DNA of 51,500 bases, from positions 11,114,540 to 11,166,039 of the forward strand of contig NC_064042.1 in the NCBI RefSeq assembly GCF_932526225.1, in the 5' to 3' direction. Below, in pieces: positions 41,802 through 51,500 of this stretch. The notes beneath the pieces are model-generated. The model did not search any database. It was not told the DNA's origin and saw only the letters and a list, made by a program, of their open reading frames with translations. The translations under genes were made by a program, and so were the position numbers. Origin of the DNA: Nematostella vectensis. Lineage: Eukaryota; Cnidaria; Anthozoa; Actiniaria; Edwardsiidae. Numbering within the stretch: the stretch's first letter is position 1; each line of letters begins with the position of its first letter.

Positions 41802-41802
41802 C
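41744..41802 (-). CDS. ADAMTS-like exon 1: start codon and signal peptide
   Basis: A pyrimidine-rich acceptor ends at 41803 and the ATG is at 41801-41799. The encoded stretch [20 protein letters not shown] is a short basic start followed by a hydrophobic core, a typical signal peptide. Donor GTAAG begins at 41743; phase 1. An untranslated exon upstream is implied but I could not locate it. Confidence 0.8.
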
Positions 41803-43332
41803 CTGAAAGAGAATTCACTTAGCGACTCGCAGAGTGACTAGTGTAAGGCAATATCGTGTTTCTAATCAATGTTTACTGTATTACAAGGGTCGCGGAAATA
41901 CCTAAGTTAAACCGCCGTAGTTACGGCTTGTTACGAAGATGTCAAAGATGTATTGTGAAATTAAAATCTTAGTTGTAATTGGTTAGAATTATTGATATAT
42001 TCAGCAGTTATTGCAACGACTATTAGTGAATGATAAACTCTTCATAGATTTTGTGTGGTTAAATTAAGGAAACTCTTGACCACAATAAGTGGACTCAAGA
42101 AGTGTTCAATAGAATAAAAAATAATCAAGATTCAAAACCAGTAAAAAGTAAAATGTTATAAACATTCCCTCCTGGGGAATTTCCTTACTAAAACCAATTG
42201 GCGTAAATATAATATGAAGTAATATATATGCACTTGGCACAACCGCTTGTTTTAAAAAAAGGTGAGAGAAACTGAAAAAAAAGAAACATCTAGGAGGTGA
42301 CCCACACAAAGTTGTGTTACATTTTTAATAAATAATGATTTTTCTCATTTAAAACTTTTAAACAAACAAAACCCTCTCAAAAGACGAATGAAAACATTTG
42401 ACCTTCGCTGTTTGTATCGAAAATTGGAAAATAAAACACCACCATGTTCAAAATTGGCAAAGGGCAAAAAAGTTGTTATTAATATTTTTTTAATAAGAAA
42501 GAGGTGTTCATTTATCTGAAATAAAAATTAAGTGAATTTTCTATGAGACATAATCAGATAATGGGTTAAAAAGTTTCTTTTTTCTTAATTTAATGATATA
42601 AAAAATCTTATCTTCGAAGTCGCCATACCAACAAAATTGATCCTTATTATAGCGTACTGAAGCAGTATTTGTGCGCCCAACATATACTCAAGCGCTCACC
42701 AAAATATTTTTTTTTTTATAAATGAAAGACATAAAAGAAAAACACGTTTCTAGAATAGAAAGCTGACGAGCTAACAAAGTATTTTAACATTACATAACAA
42801 TATGCGGCGAACTAAAGAAAAAAAATATTGTCTCATATAAACGATTTATGAATGCAAAGGGTGTTCATATAGATAAGCCTTACCCCAGTTTTGGTGGATT
42901 TGCCATCTTTGAGCTCAAGACTGAAGATTAACAGAAAAGGGAAGAGTCGAGACGTTTGACGAAACTTATGTAGAAGGAAACTTGGCAGACTCTTATCAGC
43001 CCTATTGATTTAACGACAGTACTTCCAGTTCAAATATTTACTGTCTTTCGCTCAAGAACAATAACACACAGTTTTTTTATTTACGAAAATAGGGGTGTTG
43101 TTAACAGTTGTTTGGCTTTGATTGTCTATTTTCCTTAAAACAGATAATGCACTGAGTTCGTTGAAATTGAGCTTGCCGTTCGAATTTGCCCTATAACAGC
43201 TTGGTTCTGCTCGGACAAATTTCAATGATGGTAAGTGTCAAACAAGGAAACCGCACAAATTGATGCAAACTTTTTTCCCCTTCTTTGCAGTTGACTGTAA
43301 ACATAAAAATGATCAGCTGTCAGTACGAAATT

Positions 43333-43625
43333 AACTCTCGCTAAAATATAAAATGGGAAAATACATTGCCAATCAGCGACTCCGACAAGGATAGAATAGT
43401 AGGGTTCTAAATCGACTCTCGCTAAAAGATCAATTTCCTTGAGGAAAAAATAGATGGCCGTTCAGCGACTCGTACAGGGAAAAGAATAGTAAGGTTCTAA
43501 ATCAACTCTTGCTAAGCTGAATTCCTTGAGGGAAAAAAATTGTCGTTCACCAACTCGGGCAAGAAAAAGACGGGTTTTTTTATCAACTTTCACTTAATGG
43601 TAAATTCCTTGAGGGAAAAATACAT
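43333..43625. repeat. Diverged 80-90-bp tandem repeat upstream of the ADAMTS-like gene
   Basis: Units share CTCTCGCTAA, TTCCTTGAGGGAAAAA, CAGCGACTC and AAGGTTCTAAATC, starting near 43333, 43413, 43503 and 43585. Confidence 0.75.
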
Positions 43626-46600
43626 GGTCTTTTCGTAATAAAAAAAACTTGATCATGTAATAATTAAATTATCCAAAGAAAAAGCAAAAAAAAAATGTTT
43701 TACTTAGTTCATTCTTATTTTGTAATTGATTTTTCAGTAAAATCTAACCTATACAATTGCTCACCGACGGCAACCCTCTTAAGCGGCCATTTACGAAAGT
43801 CCGAAATATTGGTCACTCGGCTCAAACATTGTATCTAATACCTCGGCCGCGACCAACGCGGTCACCATTTCCCAATTATTACCCCTTGCGGCCGAGAATC
43901 GCGTTTTTGGATATTAGAAAATGATAATAAAAAATGACCAGGGTTCTTGAGAGCGACGGAAAATTGAAGTAAAAGGATCATACAAGCTACCAAAACTAAT
44001 CTAGACATTTCGCGTGTTTTTTTTTTTTCATAGTAAGGATAACCGTATTTAAGTTTAATTGCTTTCCTACTGAACCTACATGAAGTACGGCCCTAAAAGT
44101 CAGTGAAGGTGTAAGCCGAGGCGTAAACCACCATATTTCAAACTTGATTCGATTTTTCATCCATCATTATATCGCAATACAAGGCACAGCAATAAAGAAT
44201 TGAAACCAATTATGGGAAAAAAAACATATTCAGGTTTTATACAAGCCACTTGTGCATATTATTCTACTATTCAAGAGATTATCTTAAAAACGCCAAGAGG
44301 AACGGAAAAAACCCGAATCAGCACAAAATTTTTTCTAACAATCTTTTTAAATCGCTTACGCAAATGTTTATAAAATACTTGTATAAAGTATGTTCCATGA
44401 AAAAGAAATTTTCTCCGTTCGGTCCGAAGAGAGAACTTTTTGTTCAGCAAATAAGACAACTGACACTTGCTACACGCTATTTCTCTAATTATACAAAAGA
44501 AATAACTGGAGCAATAATTCAACCAAGTTATCCTATGTACTAATAAGTTGTGCGTATTTTGAGTTTAAATGTGTAGGGTTGTGTAAGCAGTCTTACCATC
44601 GTCCTTGTATCGCAATCCTGAAAGACTTAAACCTTACCTTTTAACTGCGTAGACGCGATATTCTTACAGTAGCACCGTTAAACACACTATTGCTTGTATA
44701 TATAACGGTATAAAACTGCAACTAATCCGCGTAAAGTGATTTCTACTTAAGGTGGATGTTAGTTGATACTATTAGCATCAATGACTGTTAAGTGCCGGGG
44801 CGGCAAAGTTTAAGCGAAGTTATGCTCTAAATGATGCGTGAAAACCAAGAGCGAAGATTATGAAGTTTAATTGGCGCTTGAATGAGGTTAAGATATTATT
44901 TCCTTTTCTCTTTTCTCTTTAGAAAAGAGCCGCTTTAGCACAAAAAAGCTGAAAGAGCCCTGACATCACACCCTGAGTAATGACCAGCTGTGTGTCGTAT
45001 GGTTATAGAATAAAAATCTCATGATAATGTTGCCGTCTTTTGTTTGCTTTGATAATGAAAAACGCCCTCTGGAATACATGAAAAAAAGTAATATTTCGCA
45101 GATTTTTTGGTCTATCCTTTTGAGATGGACACAACACGTCGTATGAAAAGAAAGAAACCTAAGAATAGAAACTTCAAGAAAGCTTGAACGCCTATCTTAT
45201 TATACCAGCTTCATTAACACGTTATTTCCCTTTATTTGTTTAAGTATGTTTTCCTTTTATGTTATCGTAAGAAGGCCCACTGGCTTGTTACAGCAGCTTG
45301 TTAAGACGTTTAGTAGAAAGCGGAGGCGTTTTAATCCAGCTGAGTTTCGTACTCTATGTCGTGATAAAAAAAAGTCTGGAAAATCAACAGAATGGGATAC
45401 CAACGCCGCAATACCTTATCAATGCGACAATGTTGAATAACTTATGCGCATGCGCGTGCTATGGCGAAAACAAACACAATCGTAGTGTTGAATCAATCTA
45501 GTGAATTTACGAAAGGCTGACTTCAGTCGCTGTTTTGGTAACTGTACAGCATTAAAACCATACAAATTTGTTTGATAATGAGGTAGTCGTAAAGAAAATT
45601 ATAGCCTTTGATTTTTTTTGCTACTTCTCTTAGCATTTGCCAAAATGTGACAGTTCGCCGGTAAAAGCCGCCATTTCAAAACAAAAAGGCTGGTTTAACC
45701 GCGCGATACTGGAGCTAGTCCGGCGGTTTTCAGCACTGTCATCAACACCCTACCTTCCGCTACCTACTGCATAGTAGAATCATTCAGAAAAATGAAGCTA
45801 GGCAGAATTAATGTTGATTGTTACCCGGTAAATTGACCGAGATCCTTTTTATTCTTATTTTAAAAAGCTAGACCTACTAATCGTTGAACCGATAACCTCA
45901 ACGGAAAGGTTGTTTAGAGAACTGGTGAGAGTAAAAATGAAATTGCTGTTATGTACTTTTGTAATCAAGATATTTCTAATTGTTACAGTTGTCTTTATTG
46001 CCTTTTTTTCAATTGGAGAAGTTGTGTACATAAAACGTATTAGATAGAAATGGACTTGAACTTCATCATTATTAGTTGCCAATGCCCTTAACCTTGCACT
46101 TGGTAAAATGGATAGAAACATTTTTTTTTTCCGGTGAAAGAGCCATCATTGTTCGATGCCTCAAAAGTGTAGTTGTTCTATGTTTTTGTTCTCTTTTCTT
46201 TTTATTTTCTTGTGAGAGCAAGAGAAAAAAGGAGGATTGAGACCATTGAGGAGAGGAGTGCGTGCGCAAAACGGTATCGAGTCACATCGTCCACAAACCG
46301 TGTCGCCCACAACCAACTCGTCCACAAGTTGAGTCAACTCGTCCACAAGTAGAATTTATTACCAAACAAGGAGGCCTGTCGATCCAGTTTTCCTTTTTCC
46401 CCTTTAACGGTCCTAAAATTCACATTTGTCCCAAGTGCCCCCCTCTAACCTTTATTGCGCTCGCGATACTTCAAACGGTGACGCCAAATAATGGACGGCC
46501 GAAAAGCCGTAGGTTTGTAATTTTCTATATTCCGTAAACTCTCGTTAAAAATTTCCAGCCGCTTTATCGCTTTTTGGCCTCGGTATAATATAAGTAGGCA

Positions 46601-47552
46601 CAGTTTGCCGTTTCGTTATGTACTGTTATGTCATTTTTCCTTCAGTTTCTGTCAAAAAACTATTTTCCATGAAATTGCAAGGATGAAAATACATTTTTAA
46701 ACTTCAAGATGTGTATTTGATGAATGGCATTAAAAGGATGTTAAAAAAGATGTTTTCTTTATTTTTTTTTTCTTTCAGGATTATACATACTTTGGGTTTA
46801 AGAGCTGGGTGCAACAAGCCCCTGATATTTGGATAACGCAAGATTGGAGCAAATTATTATAGTCCCATCTTGGTTATAATAAGAACATCCAAAAGCAAAA
46901 ACTTATTTGTTTACAGTATTTTTGCCGTAAACAAAAAAGAATGAATAGCGAGACATCGGTACAGCTTTCGTTATCTGAATCCCTTTAAGCAAGATAAATT
47001 ATCTTAGATAACTAGACAAAAAATAAACATTTTTTTACAAAACGGAAACAGATGCCTGGGGAGATCAAAGTTTAAAAAAGGCTTACTAGATTTAATCGTG
47101 TACATATTAGCATTATCTTGATAAAGCATTTTCCAACTATCAAAAGCCGGATTCAATAAAAGTAGCTTAGTTTTCAGATTTGTGGTCCGAGTTTTGGCAG
47201 ACAGACAGCGGAAACAAGAATTCTCTGTTTGGCGTCATTGTGTCATAAGTCGGTGAAAGGCGATGTGGCGCGTGCGTAAGCCAAGATGCACTGGGGCGAC
47301 GGTGCGAAGGAAATTTTAAACTATAAATTTTCAACTATAAAAATATGTAACTTAATTATAAAGGCCAATATTACGAGGATAGGATAATTCTTTAAAAACC
47401 TTCGCTAAGAACAAGTTGAAAACCAAAATAGACGACTACAACAAATTCAATATATGGTATGATTAAAAACACTACAGACAAGCTGTACAAATATTTTGTG
47501 GTCTGGATAGGCGTTTTGGAAAAGGGAAAAACATCATTACAGGATTGAAGTT

Positions 47553-48541
47553 CTATGTTGTACGACTCTCTGAGTTGTTTTGCTGACGTTTCGGAGCATT
47601 ATCCATCCCCACCCCCTCTTATAACGGGCTTCGAGGAATCCGGGTTGGAAATTTACATGCAAGGCATGGCATACAACGAGCCCCCCCTTCCCGAGACACG
47701 TCAAAATGGCATATTTCGTCGTTTGAATTTGCTCTGATGCCGAAAATATCCATTTTAAAAGTTGCTGGGGAAAAATATCTGTTCCTTTTTCCCAGGAGGG
47801 ACCATTCCTTTTTCCCCAGCCAGCATTGGTTACGAATTGCCATTGTGTTATTTTCATTTGTTCAAGAAATAAGTTACCCTGTCTAATCTACGGGGGTCAT
47901 ATAAATAAGAAAGTAAATTTCTTTTGCCTGGCAATAACAAAGTTGTAAAAAGTTAGCTAACAAGCATGGGAGAATCACGGCTATAAATGCTTCGGAGGAT
48001 TGCGTGACAATCTAGCGGGCCGAAAAAACCTAACCGCGGCCATAGCAAAGGGAGACAAGAGAATCTATCAATCTGCGCTATTTAACAGGCCATCCGCTCT
48101 CAATAAGAAAAAAAAACTTTCACAAGATAGACGCGCTGCTTCCAAAATTTTTAGATGTTTAAGATCCCATTGTGCTCTACTGTGTAATTTATATGACCCC
48201 CGTAGATTAGAAAGGGTAACTTATTTCTTGAACAAATGAAAATAACACAATGGCAATTCGTAACCAATGCTGGCTGGGGAAAAAGGAATGGTCCCTCCTG
48301 GGAAAAAGGAACAGATATTTTTCCCCAGCAACTTTTAAAATGGATATTTTTGGCATCAGAGCAAATTCAAACGACGAAATATGCCATTTTGACGTGTTTC
48401 AGGAAGGGGGGGGCTCGTTGTATGCCATGCCTTGCATGTAAATTTCCAACCCGGATTCCTCAAAGCCCGTTATAAGAGGGGGTGGGGATAGATAATGCTC
48501 CGAAACGTCAGCAAAACAACTCAGAGAGTCGTACAACATAG
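47553..48541. mobile_element. Giant foldback element with 355-bp arms
   Basis: Arms 47553-47906 and 48187-48541 are near-perfect reverse complements (ends CTATGTTGTACGAC / GTCGTACAACATAG). The 280-bp spacer carries a short basic frame with no known motif. The arm interiors belong to the dispersed family at 5740 and 22165. No target duplication was evident. Confidence 0.9.
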
Positions 48542-51085
48542 AGATCATTGAATTTGCTCCTTTGTATTCCACTCTTAGTGATAAAAAAACTTATTTGTTC
48601 AAGCTATGTGTTATTGATTATTACACTTTTTGAAAGTATGGTTACAAACTGACCCCCCAGTTCTGTAGCACTGTCAAGAAAATAGGGGGGACCCCCTTCG
48701 TATTTACAAAGACACAATGCTTAAAGAACGCTGCATGGTGGAAAAATGGTAAGAGATTATATGGCTTTCAACGTTAATGGAGATTTGCACCCTAGCCTCT
48801 GCTACGGCCCTGCCCCTGGTCCATGGACCAGGTTTTCTAGTAATAACATGTTTTCTAGTGAGGGAAGGGTTTTCTTCTTCTAGTATGATCCGAATATAAA
48901 CCAAGAGCATGGATGAAGGTTGGTTAAAAAGTTTCTATGTATTAAATCCCCAGAGCTAAAACAGTATTATACTTCTGGGTTTTTTTATTCGCACTAAAAC
49001 ATAATATAATACACAGCATATTGTGCATTCACAATGTGCAATGGGCTTTTGAAATGAGAGGGGGCCTATGATTATTTCACATCACTTTTATGTATGGTGC
49101 TTGATTGTAAAAATTGTATGATTGGACAAATTGTTTCCACTTTTCTCCCATTTACTCTGACTGAAAATTTTCTACCAGAAAGAATTCAAATCATTAGAAT
49201 TCTGTTGGAGTAAAATTGTTTAGAAGAAGAATGATAAGCTCATGAAAATGATTTGATTGCATTATACATATGCTGTAAAAACATTTACAACATAACATGT
49301 GTCCACTGCATTTCTTTGGGATTGAACATTTTACCAACAGGCTTGTGTATTTTGGGGGTGGCAAGTTTCCATCCTTTTTGGGTGTATGACATTTTGAGCT
49401 CTGTTGGACCATTCCATAATGTTTATAACTGAATACTGCCCCCCCTTCCAACCCACCCCAGGGCAATTATCCCTCTAACCTTCAAGGCATATAAATCCTA
49501 AGCCCATTCAGCCTTTCGGCTATCAATTCATAGCCCATTCATGCTCTAGGGACATTGTCAAATATTTAAATTTAAGAGTTATACAAAAGATGGGCTGGTT
49601 GGTACAAGCCAAGCCAAGCAAAAAAAAAAAACAAAACAAACAAATCAAACTGTGTCTTCTGTTTGTTTTATTTGATATTCTGTGTACCACATGCTTTTTG
49701 TGTGTAGGAGATGAGATGATATAAGCTTATACCACTATTAAGTCATTAAAACAAATGTGAAACACTGTTGTGTCAAGTCATTTTCTGCAGTGGCTGATCC
49801 AGGTTGTTCTGTGATCCAATGGTCCAATCCTTTTTAAGCACAAAGCTATTGTAATGGTTTTCATAAATTGAACCACCTTTGAAAATTCTAGACCCCCATT
49901 CAATTTTTAACAGCGCCTGCACAAAACAATTTGAATACTGAATGTTCATGATCAACCGACAAACTCGGACGGGCTGCATATATAACTTATTGAGACTATA
50001 AACAAAACACCTGTAAGGCATGTATTTATGCATGCATTATGAGCTTCGGAGAACGCAACGAATACCATTTGCAGTACTGAGTAGTCAACTCCAGGGTCAA
50101 GAATCCATGCCTGTTTGTCCACCTTAAAGTGTGCCTTCGAATTCCAGTATAATTACGCTTCCAAGCTGTAATTCAATCGTGATGACCATCATTCTCGCCG
50201 TCATCTATTGACTATAGCGAATCGGACTTTCCCACCGAACATAGCCATTCGAAATAAAAGTTTTTACCACATCTTTGCGCCCAAAGGCTTTTCTACAAGT
50301 CTTTCAAGTTTTGATACGTCTAAAACCCTACCAAAAAGCAGAAAGATACTGTTTTATGCTCTTATTTTCGTCTCTCTATGGCCGCCATGTTTTTTTTACC
50401 TAGGTCCAGAAATATTGCTTTCATTTAACTTGCATGAAAAAAAAAAAAATGGCCAAGAAGAGTTTATCTAGCGGAATCTGATAAAGCATAGACTAAAAAA
50501 AAATGCGCAAATCGCGCCAGAAATGAGTCTTCTATAGGGAACTTAGTGGCTGTTTAGCCAAAACAACCTAGCGCGCCACATTGTTGCGTGAAACGGGTTG
50601 AGCTTGCTCAATCTCATTGGTTAGATATCATCTAAATCGTTTGTAAAGCGACTGAATGCAAAACGAGAAAAAAGAAACAAAAACTATTATACTCGTCTCA
50701 GTTACATGTGCAGGTCCAGGAAAGACCTCAATGAAGCCGTTTATTAAATGGAGAATGAAGAACCCTGTCGCACGGTAAATTCTCCAAACTCTGACCCTAA
50801 AGCGACCGTTTTATTTTTTACATGACAAAATGATTATCGAATTCGTTTCGGTGAAGAGTTTTTTTATGCTAAGAGCTAAGGGGACCTCTATCAGAGACAA
50901 TAACGGAAACATTTGTTTATAAAAGATAAACTGCAAAACACTAATCTATTTACAGAATCCTTTAGCTCGTAACTATGTAAAAAAATATTGAGATAAACCC
51001 CCTTCATCAGCCTGTGCTAGGTTCTCTTTCAGTCAAGAACAGTTTGGTGAAAAATCGGTAATTGTTGTGTTAGATACCTACCTCA

Positions 51086-51153
51086 ACTACCGTCATGCAG
51101 CGCGCCATATCTTAATTCTTCCCCAAGCTAAGAGCGCGCTGCATGACGGTAGT
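51086..51153. repeat. Perfect 20-bp-arm hairpin
   Basis: ACTACCGTCATGCAGCGCGC (51086-51105) and its exact complement (51134-51153); related to the interior of 20093-20243. Lies about 130 bp before the putative start codon at 51284. Confidence 0.8.
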
Positions 51154-51283
51154 TTCGATGGGTTTCCATTTCGGGTGCTGGAATTGCCTATTTGCTTAAA
51201 ATATTCTCCTACTCCATAGATCAGAAAGCATATTGATAAATGAAGCGCACAACATATCGGGGATCATCAGCAAACTCTTCACG

Positions 51284-51320
51284 ATGGCTACAACAACGGC
51301 GAGCGACCCGTTCTATGGAG
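51284..51320 (+). CDS. Possible first coding exon of a gene leaving the window
   Basis: ATG at 51284 in ttcacgATGG context opens MATTTASDPFYG and one more base, followed by a GTATTTG donor-like site. The short Thr/Ala start before DPFYG looks like a real N-terminus, but a single short exon cannot be verified. I do not recognise the protein. Confidence 0.35.
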
Positions 51321-51500
51321 GTATTTGAAATGCGCCAGATCCTTTTATGTGTGTGTGTTTGCAAAATAGAGGGGTCCTTTTTTGTACCTATTGAGAATAT
51401 TTAATAGAAGCAAGTTTTGATGGATGTTGAGTTTTGTTTCTTCCCTGCTAGCAGAGGCCTCTTTTCTCTGTATTTCGCTGGGCTGGCGTTCGCGAGGAAA

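Larger units (their letters stand above)
41803..51283. other. Upstream region without confident genes
   Basis: It must contain the untranslated first exon and promoter of the ADAMTS-like gene, which I could not place. Frames of 60-100 codons at 44250, 45246, 46262 and 50208 show no motif or splice context. The repeats listed separately are the only clear structure. Confidence 0.55.

Noticed and set aside
47537-48475. Paired frames starting MKITQWQFVTNAGWG
   Set aside because: They are the two arms of the foldback element, identical because of the inverted repeat, with no domain.
1-51500. CRISPR arrays, bacterial operons, phage or a defence system
   Set aside because: Repeats here are contiguous tandem arrays without spacers, and the coding structure is spliced eukaryotic.

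Overview
The window looks like nuclear DNA of an intron-rich invertebrate animal. An anthozoan cnidarian (sea anemone or coral) is my best inference, from the ADAMTS-type architecture, AT-rich introns of 0.1-8 kb, non-LTR retrotransposons and many small foldback elements. There are no bacterial-style operons. Almost every long open frame in the raw sequence is a repeat or chance frame; the real coding content is short exons.

The main gene is on the minus strand. It runs from a signal-peptide exon at 41802 down to a stop at 6414-6416 and a poly(A) signal at 6275-6280. I traced 28 coding exons by hand. Each uses AG acceptors and GT donors (one GC donor), every junction phase closes, and the coding length sums to 3504 nt (1167 residues plus stop). 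The product is a secreted ADAMTS-like zinc metalloproteinase. Its order is signal peptide, prodomain, reprolysin-type catalytic domain (HELGHGLGVGHD, then an NIMSG Met-turn), disintegrin-like/cysteine segment, thrombospondin type 1 repeat (TSR), cysteine-rich domain, spacer, three more TSRs, and two tandem copies of a roughly 95-residue four-cysteine domain that I cannot name. Exons of 23 and 17 nt are included.

Other layout. 1-6250: repeats, two retroelement relics, and two plus-strand exons (EGF-like, then the start of an F5/8C/discoidin domain) that I could not extend in either direction. 6744-7042, 9539-9693, 20093-20243 and 51086-51153: MITE-like inverted-repeat elements. 11740-13292: a 54-bp tandem array with a 696-bp higher-order repeat, abutting the splice donor of ADAMTS exon 22. 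27119-34479: a nest of transposons inside the 8-kb intron that splits the zinc-binding motif. A degenerate minus-strand LINE is interrupted by a full-length, open plus-strand LINE (10-bp target duplication) and by a 115-bp MITE (9-bp target duplication), all between 78-bp inverted repeats. 41803-51283: no confident genes, but it holds a 1-kb giant foldback (47553-48541) and a diverged 90-bp tandem repeat. 51284-51320 may be the first coding exon of a divergently transcribed plus-strand gene that leaves the window.

Gene relationships: the protease is probably an extracellular-matrix enzyme, with TSRs, spacer and the novel C-terminal pair as substrate or matrix-binding modules. The EGF/discoidin fragment converges on its 3' end but shows no evidence of acting with it.
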